The notes under the pieces were generated by a model. The model searched no databases, had not been told where the DNA came from, and saw nothing but the letters and a program-made list of their open reading frames with translations. A program made the translations under genes and the position numbers. 59,083 nucleotides of DNA from Beijerinckiaceae bacterium (GTDB taxonomy: Bacteria > Pseudomonadota > Alphaproteobacteria > Rhizobiales > Beijerinckiaceae): positions 1 through 59,083 of the forward strand of contig JAIETL010000024.1 in the NCBI GenBank assembly GCA_019745195.1. The letters are read 5' to 3'. Positions 1-8,065 of the stretch are shown here, piece after piece (within the stretch, counting starts at the first letter, position 1; each line of letters starts with the position of its first letter).

Positions 1-183
1 CCCAAGCTCCGTGCGACCGACCATGCGGCCGCTGCCGCTGGCAACGCCGCCGAGCCCGCCCGCCTGCAAAAACTCGCAGAAGCCGCCTTCGCCCAAAGCC
101 GCGCCACGCCCGCAACCATGCGCGCCCCGGTCAAAAAGGTCGCCAATTCCCGCGCCGGCGACGCCGGATGGGAAGAGTTCTGA
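1..183 (+). CDS. C-terminal end of a methyl-accepting chemotaxis protein (partial)
   Basis: An open frame runs from the first base of the window to a TGA at 181-183 and encodes about 60 residues. It is rich in Ala, Lys and Arg and ends in G-W-E-E-F. A tail of flexible linker plus terminal xWE(E/T)F is the CheR/CheB docking pentapeptide of chemoreceptors. The signalling domain lies outside the window, so the family call rests on this tail alone. The rest of the open plus-strand frames here are antisense to hslO and argF and were not called. Confidence 0.55.
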   Translation, partial: PKLRATDHAAAAAGNAAEPARLQKLAEAAFAQSRATPATMRAPVKKVANSRAGDAGWEEF

Positions 184-199
184 GCAAGGGGCCGGCGGC

Positions 200-1222
200 T
201 CAGCCTTCCGTCGCCAGCCCTTCTTCGACCTCGCTCGCGGCGAAACTGTAGCGCCGCGAGCAGAACTCGCAGGTGACGCCGAGCGTGCCGTCATCGGCGA
301 GCATCGCCTGGCGGTCCTCGCTCGAGAAGCCGCGCAGCATGCCGAGCACGCGCTCGCGCGAGCAGCGGCAGGCCTCATGCACCAGCACGGGCTCGAACAC
401 CCGCGCGCCGCGCTCGTGGAACAGCCGGTAGAGCAGCCGTTCGCTCTCCAGCAGCGGGTCGAGCAGTTCGTGGTCCTCGACCGTCTCGACGAGAGAGCGC
501 GCTTCCGCCCAAGCGTCGTCGCTGATCCCATCCGGGTCGGGATTGGCGAGGATTTCGTGGCCTTCGGGCGCGTCGCCGGGATGGATGTCGGCGGCGCGCA
601 GGCGATCGACCGAATGCGGCATGAACTGCACCAGCAATCCGCCGGCCCGCCAGCGCCGGCCCTCGCCGGTGACGATCGAGCCGACGCCGAGCCTGATCCG
701 GCTCGGGATCTGCTCGGATTGGCGGAAATACTGGTGCGCCGCCTCTTCCAGGCTCTGCCGGGTCAGCGCCACAACGCCCTGATAGCGCGTCGTCGCCGAG
801 CCCTGATCGACCGTCATGGCGAGATGGCCCTCGCCGAGCAGCTCGCCGGTGCTCAGCGCCCCGGCTGCGACGGCGTCAGTCAGCTTGACCTCGTCGATAT
901 GCGCCACGGCGCGGTAGCTGTCGGGCGCGTTGAAATCGACCACCATCATCGAAATCGCCCCGTCGCTCTTCGTCTGGAGCTGGAAACGGCCCTCGAACTT
1001 CAGCGCCGTGCCGAGCAGCACGGTCAGCGCCGCGGCCTCGCCGAGCACGCGCGAGACCGCTTCCGGATAGTCGTGACGCTCCAGGATGGTGTCGAGCGAC
1101 GGCCCAAGCCGAACGACCCGGCCGCGCACGTCGAGATCGGGCACCGTGAACGGCACGACGCGGTCGTCGAGCGCAGCAAGATCGTCGCGCAGGCTCCCGC
1201 CGCCACTCTCGAGATCGGCCAT
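200..1222 (-). CDS. hslO: Hsp33 redox-regulated holdase chaperone
   Basis: This 340-aa protein is Hsp33, a cytoplasmic chaperone switched on by oxidation. The start is the ATG at 1222, whose A is shared with the argF stop codon (TGATG), so the two are probably translationally coupled. The C-terminal zinc switch is intact: Cys285-x-Cys287, 30 residues, then Cys318-x-x-Cys321. Under oxidative stress these cysteines form disulfides, release zinc and expose the client-binding surface. It is the last gene of argD-argF-hslO, an order common in Rhizobiales. A longer upstream frame to 1474 exists but would lie inside argF and is not used. Confidence 0.95.
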   Translation of the reverse strand: MADLESGGGSLRDDLAALDDRVVPFTVPDLDVRGRVVRLGPSLDTILERHDYPEAVSRVLGEAAALTVLLGTALKFEGRFQLQTKSDGAISMMVVDFNAPDSYRAVAHIDEVKLTDAVAAGALSTGELLGEGHLAMTVDQGSATTRYQGVVALTRQSLEEAAHQYFRQSEQIPSRIRLGVGSIVTGEGRRWRAGGLLVQFMPHSVDRLRAADIHPGDAPEGHEILANPDPDGISDDAWAEARSLVETVEDHELLDPLLESERLLYRLFHERGARVFEPVLVHEACRCSRERVLGMLRGFSSEDRQAMLADDGTLGVTCEFCSRRYSFAASEVEEGLATEG

Positions 1223-2142
1223 CAGGCGGCGACCCCGCCGAAGCACCAGGCCAGAATGCCCTTCTGGGCGTGCAGGCGGTTCTCGGCCTCGTCGAACACG
1301 GCCGATTGCGGCCCATCCATCACCCCGTCCGTCACTTCTTCTCCGCGCGAGGCCGGCAGGCAGTGCATGAAGATCGCGTCCTTGTCGGCGCGGCCGAGCA
1401 GCCGCTCGTCGACCTGATAGGGCCGCAGCAGATTGTGGCGCGTGCCTTCCTCGTCGCCCATCGAGACCCAGCAATCGGTGATGACGCAGTCGGCCCCTTC
1501 GACGGCCGCTTCCGGCCGCGAGGTCAGCGTCAGCTTCGCGCCATGGTCGCGGGCCCAGTCGAGAAGCGCCGGCGGAGGGCTGAGCTCCTCGGGCGTCGCG
1601 ATCGCCAGCTCGAAATCGAGCCGGCCGGCGGCATGGATCCAGGAGGTCAGGACGTTGTTGCTGTCGCCGGTCCAGGCGATGCGCTTGCCCTTGATCGAGC
1701 CCTTGCGCTCCTCGAAGGTCATCACATCGGCCATGACCTGGCAGGGGTGCTGGCGCTTGGTCAGGCCGTTGATGACGGGCACGGTGGCGTATTTCGCCAT
1801 CTCGACCACGGCGTCGTGGTCGAGCATGCGGATCATGATCGCGTCGACATAGCGCGACAGCACGCGGGCCGTGTCGGCGATGGTCTCGCGCTCGCCGAGT
1901 TCGATCTCGCGGCCGGTGACCATCATCGGCGAGCCGCCGAGTTCGCGGATGCCGACGTCGAAGGAGACGCGGGTGCGCAAGCTCGGCTGCTCGAAGACCA
2001 TGGCGACGACCTTGCCCTCGAGCAGGCGGTCGCCGGCGGCCTCGGGCGTGCGGCGGCGCGCCTTGATCTCGTCGCCCTTGCGCAGGATGGCGCGCAGTTC
2101 CAAAGCGGAGAAATCGGAAAGATCGAGGAAATGGCGCGTCAC
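1222..2142 (-). CDS. argF: ornithine carbamoyltransferase
   Basis: The 306-aa enzyme makes citrulline from ornithine and carbamoyl phosphate in arginine biosynthesis. Visible motifs are the carbamoyl-phosphate loop (P-S-L-R-T-R, with Leu where many homologues have Thr), the H-P-C-Q motif, the D-S-N-N-V stretch and the H-C-L-P ornithine loop. I chose the GTG at 2142 because a good ribosome-binding site (GAAGGA) lies just upstream and the protein then begins directly with the conserved T-R-H-F-L-D-L-S-D. The gene starts 38 bp after argD ends and overlaps hslO by one base. Confidence 0.95.
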   Translation of the reverse strand: MTRHFLDLSDFSALELRAILRKGDEIKARRRTPEAAGDRLLEGKVVAMVFEQPSLRTRVSFDVGIRELGGSPMMVTGREIELGERETIADTARVLSRYVDAIMIRMLDHDAVVEMAKYATVPVINGLTKRQHPCQVMADVMTFEERKGSIKGKRIAWTGDSNNVLTSWIHAAGRLDFELAIATPEELSPPPALLDWARDHGAKLTLTSRPEAAVEGADCVITDCWVSMGDEEGTRHNLLRPYQVDERLLGRADKDAIFMHCLPASRGEEVTDGVMDGPQSAVFDEAENRLHAQKGILAWCFGGVAA

Positions 2143-2180
2143 GGGCGCGTCCTTCGTCAGCGCGGGATCGGTTCTGTCGA

Positions 2181-3401
2181 TTATTCGGCGGCGGGCCGCT
2201 TCAGTGTCGCCTCGATGGCGCGCGCCGTGCGGTCGAGCCGCGCCACGGCCTCGGCCGCGTCCTCGTCGCTGATGATCAGCGGCGGCAGCAGGCGCACGAC
2301 ATTGTCGCCGGCGGCGACCACGAGCAGGCCGTTGGCGCGCGCCTCGGCGACGAAATCGGTGTTCAGCGTATGCAGCTTCAGGCCGATCATCAGGCCCTCG
2401 CCGCGAATCTCCTCGATCACCTGCGGATGCTGGTCCTTGAGCTGCGCCAGCGACTGCCGCAGCCGCAGGCCCATCTGTGCCACGCGCGCGATGAAGCCCT
2501 CCTCCAGCACCACGTCGAGGACGGCGTTGCCGACCGCCATGGCGAGCGGGTTGCCCCCGAATGTGGTGCCGTGGGTGCCGAGCGTCATGCCGGAGGCGGC
2601 TTCTTCCGTCGCCAGGCACGCGCCCATCGGGAAGCCGCCGCCAATGCCCTTGGCGATCGACATGATGTCGGGCGTGACGCCGTAATGCTCATGGGCGAAG
2701 AACTTGCCCGTGCGGCCGACGCCGGTCTGGATTTCATCGAAGATCAGCATGAGGCCATGCTCGTCGCACAACTCGCGCAAGCCCCGCAGGCATTGCGGCG
2801 GCACCGAGCGCAGGCCGCCCTCGCCCTGGATCGGCTCGATCATGATGCCCGCCGTCTCAGGTCCGATCGCGGCCTTCAGCGCCTCATGGTCGCCGAAAGC
2901 CACCTGGTCGAAGCCGTCGACCTTGGGGCCAAAGCCGTCGATATACTTCTGCTGGCCGCCTGCCGCGATCGTCGCCAGCGTCCGCCCATGGAACGCGCCC
3001 TCGAAGGTGATGATGCGGAAGCGCTCGGGGCTCCCCTTCGCGGCATGATATTTCCGCGCCATCTTGATGGCGGCCTCATTGGCCTCGGCCCCGGAATTGG
3101 TGAAGAAGACGCGTTCCGCAAACGTCGCCTCGCAGAGCCTGCGCGCCAGCTTCTCGCCCTCGGGCATCGTGTAGAGGTTGGAGGTGTGCCAGATCTTGCC
3201 GGCCTGCTCGGTCAGCGCCTTGACCAGATGCGGATGCGCATGGCCGAGCGCATTGACGGCGATGCCGGCGCCGAAATCGAGATAGCGCGTGCCGTCCGCC
3301 GTGATCGACCACGGGCCCTCGCCGCGCTCGAAGGCGACGGGCGCGCGGGCATAGGTCGGCAGCAGGACGGAGGGAGCAGCGGAGACGGAAGAGGCAGTCA
3401 T
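2181..3401 (-). CDS. argD: acetylornithine aminotransferase (class III PLP enzyme)
   Basis: This 406-aa protein is a class III aminotransferase that converts N-acetylglutamate semialdehyde to N-acetylornithine. The [12 protein letters not shown] segment, the [12 protein letters not shown] block that binds the cofactor ring, and the S-I-A-K-G-I-G-G-G segment with the Schiff-base lysine are all present. The ATG at 3401 is preferred over the in-frame start at 3476 because it has an AGGA site upstream and starts near the family's usual N-terminus. It is the first gene of the arginine operon. The other arginine gene in the window, argB, is nearly 48 kb away on the other strand. Confidence 0.94.
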   Translation of the reverse strand: MTASSVSAAPSVLLPTYARAPVAFERGEGPWSITADGTRYLDFGAGIAVNALGHAHPHLVKALTEQAGKIWHTSNLYTMPEGEKLARRLCEATFAERVFFTNSGAEANEAAIKMARKYHAAKGSPERFRIITFEGAFHGRTLATIAAGGQQKYIDGFGPKVDGFDQVAFGDHEALKAAIGPETAGIMIEPIQGEGGLRSVPPQCLRGLRELCDEHGLMLIFDEIQTGVGRTGKFFAHEHYGVTPDIMSIAKGIGGGFPMGACLATEEAASGMTLGTHGTTFGGNPLAMAVGNAVLDVVLEEGFIARVAQMGLRLRQSLAQLKDQHPQVIEEIRGEGLMIGLKLHTLNTDFVAEARANGLLVVAAGDNVVRLLPPLIISDEDAAEAVARLDRTARAIEATLKRPAAE

Positions 3402-3421
3402 GGGAGGCGATCCTCGTGACG

Positions 3422-3483
3422 AAAAGGCGATGCGGAGCCGGGCTGGACGAGCGGGGCAGGGCGACAGGGACGGCATCGTGCCG
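3422..3483 (-). promoter_or_regulatory. possible attenuator hairpins in the argD leader
   Basis: On the minus strand, 24 nt after the leader-peptide stop, CGGCA-CGA-TGCCG (3483-3471) makes a perfect small hairpin. Its right half belongs to CGATGC (3478-3473), which can instead pair with GCATCG (3433-3428), and that second stem is followed by CC and TTTT. The two structures are mutually exclusive. The second stem is short and its loop long (39 nt), so a working terminator is uncertain. In a GC-rich genome such pairings also arise by chance. Confidence 0.3.
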
Positions 3484-3507
3484 ATCGCATGCGACCTGCC
3501 GGCGACA

Positions 3508-3555
3508 TCATCGTCGCAGTCGTGCCCGGACCTCTCGTCGCATCGTCAGCCGCAT
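3508..3555 (-). CDS. possible arginine-rich leader peptide of the argDF operon
   Basis: A 15-codon open frame, [15 protein letters not shown], ends 106 bp before the argD start. Seven of its residues are arginine, five of them encoded by CGA, which is uncommon in GC-rich genomes. A weak GGGA lies upstream of the ATG. A peptide rich in the pathway's end product is the classic hallmark of ribosome-mediated attenuation, and ArgR is usually absent from this class of bacteria. The frame also continues upstream to 3723, so it could be a chance tail of a longer meaningless frame. Confidence 0.35.
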   Translation of the reverse strand: MRLTMRREVRARLRR

Positions 3556-3691
3556 GACCCAAATCCCGAAAGAGAAAGCGCGAACACCTTCAAAAACATA
3601 AGCGCCGCCCGAACGGGGCGGCAGCCATTCGCGAACTATGCTGAACGCCCCCGTCGCTGTCAATTCCAGGCCCATCGGCACGGCCCCCGAT

Positions 3692-3910
3692 GACTCAACG
3701 TCAGCGTTGCCGAAAAGATTCACCTTGACCGATCCTGCGGCTTTGCCTGGGGAAAAGCCGAAATACGATTCGCCGACTCTTGTCGCCGAGTCCGGCCATC
3801 TTGTATGGTCTGTTCTGTCAGATACGACATCTCGTGCGGCGTCCCCAAGCTACCGTCAGTTTCGGCTGTCACGGCTCCCGTTCCGATCGGGCGTCGCCGG
3901 TATCGGATTC
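3692..3910. promoter_or_regulatory. cluster of six GANTC (CcrM) sites upstream of gcrA
   Basis: GANTC occurs at 3692 (GACTC), 3717 (GATTC), 3767 (GATTC), 3775 (GACTC), 3788 (GAGTC) and 3906 (GATTC). At this base composition fewer than one site would be expected in such a length. GANTC is the target of the cell-cycle methyltransferase CcrM, and GcrA reads its methylation state, so the cluster suggests that gcrA expression is tied to replication and feeds back on itself. No clear -10/-35 pair was found. Confidence 0.6.
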
Positions 3911-3974
3911 CGCCACGATCAGCCCGTAAAGCCAGCCCGCGAGGCGCTGGCCGCGACAACAGCAGGTGAAGCCG

Positions 3975-4538
3975 ATGACCGAAGCCGGAGCATGGACCGA
4001 AGATCGCGTCGAGCTTCTCAAGAAGCTCTGGAGCGACGGGCTGAGCGCCAGCCAGATCGCCGGCGAACTCGGCAGCGTCACCCGCAACGCCGTCATCGGC
4101 AAGGTTCACCGTCTCGGCCTATCGGGCCGCGCCAAGAGCGCGGCCGCGCCGGGCGCGCCCCGCGCCACGCCGGCCCGCAAGCCGGCGATGCGTCCGCCAA
4201 GCCATCCGATGGGCGGCGGCAATGGCGCAGGCATGACGCGCGGCGCCAATGCGCTCGCTCCGCAGTTCCAGCCCGATGCGGAAGCCGATCCGCAGGTCGC
4301 GCCGACGCCGGCCCTGTCGGAGGATGTGGTGGTGCCGTTCTCCGAGCGCGTCACCATCATGGATCTGCGCGAGTATATGTGCCGCTGGCCGATGGGCGAT
4401 CCGACCACCCCGGAATTCCGCTTCTGCGGCGGCCGCTCGCAGACCGGCATGCCCTATTGCAGCCACCATGCCCGCATCGCCTACCAGCCCGCTGCCGACC
4501 GCAGGCGCGACCGCAGCCGCACCGTGGCGCGGGTCTGA
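3975..4538 (+). CDS. gcrA: GcrA cell-cycle regulator
   Basis: The 187-aa protein has the GcrA signature: an N-terminal helix-turn-helix beginning W-T-E-D-R-V-E-L-L-K-K-L-W with S-A-S-Q-I-A-G-E-L and V-T-R-N-A-V-I-G-K-V-H-R-L-G-L-S-G-R, a variable Pro/Ala-rich linker, and a C-terminal domain (C-R-W-P-M-G-D-P, F-C-G-G, Y-C-S-H-H) that in the family binds sigma70. GcrA activates promoters carrying CcrM-methylated GANTC. The ATG at 3975 is preferred over the GTG at 3966 because the former starts where homologues start and has AGG upstream. Confidence 0.95.
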   Translation: MTEAGAWTEDRVELLKKLWSDGLSASQIAGELGSVTRNAVIGKVHRLGLSGRAKSAAAPGAPRATPARKPAMRPPSHPMGGGNGAGMTRGANALAPQFQPDAEADPQVAPTPALSEDVVVPFSERVTIMDLREYMCRWPMGDPTTPEFRFCGGRSQTGMPYCSHHARIAYQPAADRRRDRSRTVARV

Positions 4539-4562
4539 GGTTTCAGCCTGTTTCTGATACGG

Positions 4563-4591
4563 AAAGCCGGCCCTCGCAGGCCGGCTTTTTT
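4563..4591 (+). terminator. rho-independent terminator after gcrA
   Basis: An 8-bp GC stem, AGCCGGCC (4565-4572) and GGCCGGCT (4579-4586) with a 6-nt loop, is followed by six T. The A-run on the left arm gives a shorter T-tract on the opposite strand, so it can also stop transcripts from the minus-strand gene ending at 4610. Confidence 0.88.
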
Positions 4592-4609
4592 GTTGACGGG
4601 AGAGGAGCG

Positions 4610-5644
4610 TCAGGCCGCTTGCGACTGCCGCGCGCCCTGCAGATAGGCGGCCTCGAACCGGCTCATCACGGCGGCGACCATGTCGCGTGCGACATGGAGC
4701 TGGTCCTCCTCGAAGGCGAGCCCGCGCGGCGAGTTCAGCACCAGCTCGTAGCTCGGGAAGTAATCGACGAAGTCGAAGCGCCGGAACAATTCCTCGGCGA
4801 CGGCGCGCAGCACCGATTTCGAGGCGCTGTTGGCGACGATCACGTCGGCGTCCTTGAAGGTCGCGCCGAGCGGCACCGGCGAGACGGTGACGATAAAGCG
4901 CATCTCCGGGTGGCAATGCGTCCGCACCAGCTCGACGATCTCCAGCATGTCCGACAAGGTCGCGTCATAGCCATAATCGACGAAGCGGAAGCGCTCGGGC
5001 ATCCGCGCCAGCCAGGCCGGGCCGGGATGGGCGTTCATCGCAAGCCCGGTCTGCGAGTCGAGCCAGGTCTCGGTCAGCCCGAGCGTCAGGAAGCAGATCC
5101 GCGCCTCCCTGATCCGGGCCGTCGCCGCCCAGAGCCGCTTGCGGTTTGCGAAGGCGGTCTCGCGGTCTAGCAATCTCAGCCCGCTGGCATGGGGGTCGAA
5201 CCATTGCCCGGGCGAAAGCTCGATCATCCCCTCGTCGGGGTAGGTTTCGCCGAGCAGCACGCGCTTCAGCTCATGGGCCATCGAGCGCACCGAGTATTTG
5301 TTCAGCGCGCCCCGGCTGAGTTCGCCGGCGGCCGCGCCGCCGCCGCGCCCGCTGGCGGCACTCCAGCTTTCGAAATGCTCCGCCGGCGCGCCATGGCCGT
5401 CGAGCAGCAGCGGCAGGCCGCGCGAGATCAGCACGTTCTCGACGCCGCGCGCGAAGCAGGAGCCCATGGTGAAGATCGGCCAGGATGGGTCGATCGCGAA
5501 TTTCGGCTTGTGGTCGATGCTGAGGAACGCGCCGGTTGTAAGCCGGTCCTTCGCCATCTGGCCCGGTTTTCCGGAGGTCAAGCCGCGCGCGGGGTTGGCC
5601 CGCATCAGCGCGAGCGCCGTGCCTGCGTCGTATTCGATCCTCAT
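4610..5644 (-). CDS. GSCFA-domain protein of a polysaccharide locus
   Basis: The 344-aa protein carries the name-giving motif G-S-C-F-A (in F-T-M-G-S-C-F-A-R-G) near residue 70, followed by H-E-L-K, T-L-G-L-T-E and V-S-P-V-P. GSCFA proteins are related to SGNH hydrolases and are found in capsule and exopolysaccharide clusters. Their reaction is not well established, though removal or transfer of an acyl group is plausible. The start at ATG 5644 is where homology-like sequence begins, since the frame upstream is a shadow. It is the last gene of the minus-strand glycan run, 80 bp after its neighbour, and may have its own promoter. Confidence 0.85.
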   Translation of the reverse strand: MRIEYDAGTALALMRANPARGLTSGKPGQMAKDRLTTGAFLSIDHKPKFAIDPSWPIFTMGSCFARGVENVLISRGLPLLLDGHGAPAEHFESWSAASGRGGGAAAGELSRGALNKYSVRSMAHELKRVLLGETYPDEGMIELSPGQWFDPHASGLRLLDRETAFANRKRLWAATARIREARICFLTLGLTETWLDSQTGLAMNAHPGPAWLARMPERFRFVDYGYDATLSDMLEIVELVRTHCHPEMRFIVTVSPVPLGATFKDADVIVANSASKSVLRAVAEELFRRFDFVDYFPSYELVLNSPRGLAFEEDQLHVARDMVAAVMSRFEAAYLQGARQSQAA

Positions 5645-5724
5645 CGCTCTGGCTCCTGCCGTTTGGCCGCCGACGCTCGAACGATGGGAAGCCCGCTCCG
5701 GCTCCCGCGCCGCGGACCTCCTCT

Positions 5725-6585
5725 TCAGAACAGATGGCGGAAGCTCTCGGGCAGCCGCATCGCCTCGCCCGCCGCGATGTCGAGCGGCGAGACATACATG
5801 GTGCCGACCTCGCCGCCGCGTTCCGACGGCGTGACGCGGCCGAGATACTGGTCGCAATAGGCGTCGATCGCCGTGTCCTGCCAGTCGGTGCGTGCGAGCT
5901 TGGCGAAGGAACGGTAGACGTTCATCAGATCGAGATCGTTGGAACGCTGGTGGTGGCCCTGATCGGCCTGGGCGAAATCGAGCCCGCGCGTCAGCGCCTG
6001 CCGGCGCATGCGCTCCGCCAGATCGGCGTATTTCAGGTGGAAAAGATAGGCGCCGTGGAAACGCGGCGGCCGGTTGGCATGGTGGAAGCCGCCGCCCCAG
6101 CGGATCGGCTTGCGCACGATCAGCGTCTTGCACATCGGCGAGACGAAGCGGACATGGCGGCGCTGCGCCAGCACCTCGCCCTCCAGCAGAACGGCGTTTT
6201 CCTCCTCCAGCATCGTCATCACGTTGAAGCCGACGCAGGTCGAGTAGTCGAAATCGGTGGCGTCCAGCCACTCCGAGAAGCTCGCGAAGCGGCGCGGGTC
6301 GTGGCTGACGAATTCGTCGCAATCGGTGTAGATCACCGTCTCGTAGAGCTCGAGCAGCGCCGAGACGAATTTCGACACGAAGCGGGCGCGCTCCTGGTCG
6401 TCCAGCGCCGAGCGCGGATAGCGCACCGTGCTGACGCCCTCCAGCATGGCGCGGACCTCGTCGTCGCTGTCATGATCGACGACATAAAGGTTTTCGCGCC
6501 CGACGAGCCCGGCGTAGTAGGCGATCCAGCGCGAGACGTAGAACGCCTCGTTGTACTGCATGGTGACGACGGCAATCTTCTTCAT
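5725..6585 (-). CDS. glycosyltransferase-like protein (Glyco_tranf_2_4 / GT92 type)
   Basis: The 286-aa protein begins M-K-K-I-A-V-V-T-M-Q-Y-N-E-A-F-Y-V-S-R-W-I-A-Y, then V-V-D-H-D-S-D-D and I-Y-T-D-C-D-E-F-V. This is the pattern of the Glyco_tranf_2_4 family, where an N-E-A-x-Y-x-x-x-W motif and a D-x-D metal site bind the nucleotide sugar. A later G-G-F-H-H and D-Q-G-H-H-Q-R segment resembles the acceptor side. It has no membrane segment. It lies 19 bp after the pyruvyltransferase gene and is probably co-transcribed with it. The sugar is unknown. Confidence 0.82.
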   Translation of the reverse strand: MKKIAVVTMQYNEAFYVSRWIAYYAGLVGRENLYVVDHDSDDEVRAMLEGVSTVRYPRSALDDQERARFVSKFVSALLELYETVIYTDCDEFVSHDPRRFASFSEWLDATDFDYSTCVGFNVMTMLEEENAVLLEGEVLAQRRHVRFVSPMCKTLIVRKPIRWGGGFHHANRPPRFHGAYLFHLKYADLAERMRRQALTRGLDFAQADQGHHQRSNDLDLMNVYRSFAKLARTDWQDTAIDAYCDQYLGRVTPSERGGEVGTMYVSPLDIAAGEAMRLPESFRHLF

Positions 6586-6604
6586 CGCGACAGCGTTCTT
6601 CCGT

Positions 6605-8065
6605 TCACATCCGATGGGGCGTGCCGTTGCGGTCCAGGAAATCGCGCATGCGGTCGTAGGAAGCGGCATAAGAGGCCGCGAGCGCCTTGAGCGCGGCTTC
6701 CTTGTAGACCGCGCGCCAGCCGCCCTCGGCCAGCGCGGCCTCCGGCACGACCGGGATATTCAGCGTCTCCGCCAGTTCCTGGCTCCGCGTGTCGTAGGCG
6801 ACCAGCACGCCGGGCACGCCATGCGCCACCGCCGGCAGCACGCCGTGGACGCGGTAGCCCACGGCGAGGTCCTGACCCTTGGCGAAGTCGTCGTAGCGCG
6901 CCACGTCGAAGAAGCTGAAAAGCTGCCTCTCGTAGATGCGCCGCATCGCGGCGTCTTCTGGCCCGTCCCACCAGCCGCTGCGGACGAACTCGGCGACGGC
7001 CCTCTCCATCCCGGCCTCGTCGTGCAGGAAGAAGGCCTTCTCCTCCTGCTCGCCATGGGAGGACATCACCATCTCGCTCTGCCGGTCGACCTTGAGCAAA
7101 GCGGCGCGCTGGTTGGCGAGATAGGCGGCCGGATCGGCGGTGTAACTGTGGTCCGCCTCGCGGCGCAGGCTGAAGGCCACTCTCCGGATTTCGCGCTGGT
7201 CGGGAATCCTGATCGCGAGATCGCGGTTGCGGGTGCGGAAGATCGAGGGGCAGCCGACGACATCGACATTGCGGATGCCGTTCTCGCGCAGGGTCTGGGC
7301 GCTGAACGCCCCGCGCACGCCGATCGAGGCGCAACGATCGGCGACCAGCGACCAGAACCGCTTCGAGCTTTCGGGCAAAGCGATCGACCGTGCCTGGCTC
7401 GCCTGCGCGCCGACGCCGATGGCGTAGACCGGTAGCTTCACCTTCTCCAGCACCTCGACCGCGCGATACCACTCCATCTTCTCATGGATGAAATTCGAGC
7501 CGCGCACGAAGACGTAATCGAACTCGCTGGCATAGCGCTCGATATCGGCCTCGCTCGGGTTCATGATCTTCATCGGCTCGAGCTCGCCATAGCGCAGCAG
7601 CTTCAGCGTCGAGTCGAAGACGATCATGTCGCCGATGTTGAAATAGTCGGAGAGCAGCTTCTCCAGCGGCGCGCGATACCAGCGCACCTTGTTGTGCTCG
7701 TAGACTTCGCCGGCTGGGTAGATCACCAGCGCGCGCAGACTCGTCCCGGTCGCGATCGGTCGCAGACCGGAGCCGGCGGCGAACGTTCCGGTCGCGGCGT
7801 CGCGCACCGAGACCTGGCGCGGCCCGCCTTGCGCCAGCTTGGGCAGCGGGATCGTCAGTTCGGCGACCGTCGCATCGCGGGCGAGCACGGAGCCTGGGTT
7901 GATCGTGGCATAGTCCTGCCCGTCGAGCCGTAGCGTCAGCGCCGGCCAGCTACCATCCGGCATGCGGGGGACGGAAACCACCACCTCGTCGACAGTGGCG
8001 CGCAGGATCTTGGTGGCGAGTGCGGTCGAGCCGGCGAGGTCGGGCTGCTGCACGGGCGCGTTCAT
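6605..8065 (-). CDS. polysaccharide pyruvyltransferase family protein with N-terminal extension
   Basis: The 486-aa protein has a C-terminal polysaccharide pyruvyltransferase domain from about residue 110: E-V-Y-E-H-N-K-V-R-W-Y, N-I-G-D-M-I-V-F-D-S, D-Y-V-F-V-R-G-S-N-F, A-I-G-V-G-A-Q-A, G-V-R-G-A-F-S-A and G-Y-R-V-H-G. The first 110 residues are a probable beta-rich module absent from the neighbouring paralogue at 9243-10436. The family adds pyruvate ketals to sugars, using phosphoenolpyruvate, though some members have other roles. Its ATGA overlaps the stop of the preceding gene by 4 bp. Confidence 0.85.
   Translation of the reverse strand: MNAPVQQPDLAGSTALATKILRATVDEVVVSVPRMPDGSWPALTLRLDGQDYATINPGSVLARDATVAELTIPLPKLAQGGPRQVSVRDAATGTFAAGSGLRPIATGTSLRALVIYPAGEVYEHNKVRWYRAPLEKLLSDYFNIGDMIVFDSTLKLLRYGELEPMKIMNPSEADIERYASEFDYVFVRGSNFIHEKMEWYRAVEVLEKVKLPVYAIGVGAQASQARSIALPESSKRFWSLVADRCASIGVRGAFSAQTLRENGIRNVDVVGCPSIFRTRNRDLAIRIPDQREIRRVAFSLRREADHSYTADPAAYLANQRAALLKVDRQSEMVMSSHGEQEEKAFFLHDEAGMERAVAEFVRSGWWDGPEDAAMRRIYERQLFSFFDVARYDDFAKGQDLAVGYRVHGVLPAVAHGVPGVLVAYDTRSQELAETLNIPVVPEAALAEGGWRAVYKEAALKALAASYAASYDRMRDFLDRNGTPHRM

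Larger units (their letters stand above)
3402..3974. other. 573-bp divergent intergenic region between argD and gcrA
   Basis: This region separates two divergently transcribed genes. The left part holds a possible arginine-rich leader peptide and overlapping hairpins, described separately. Near 3603-3622 there is a GC-rich inverted repeat (GCCGCCC / GGGGCGGC) with a short loop, followed on the minus strand by a weak T-rich run. The right part holds the GANTC cluster ahead of gcrA. Open frames crossing the region on both strands show no family features and are treated as chance. Confidence 0.6.

Noticed and set aside
11..1417. Long plus-strand open frame (468 aa)
   Set aside because: It is antisense to hslO and argF, has no family motifs, and such frames are expected in GC-rich DNA. 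Only the different frame at 1-183 has a plausible product.
1270..3419. Overlapping plus-strand frames opposite argF and argD
   Set aside because: Composition typical of antisense shadows; the minus-strand genes carry all catalytic motifs.
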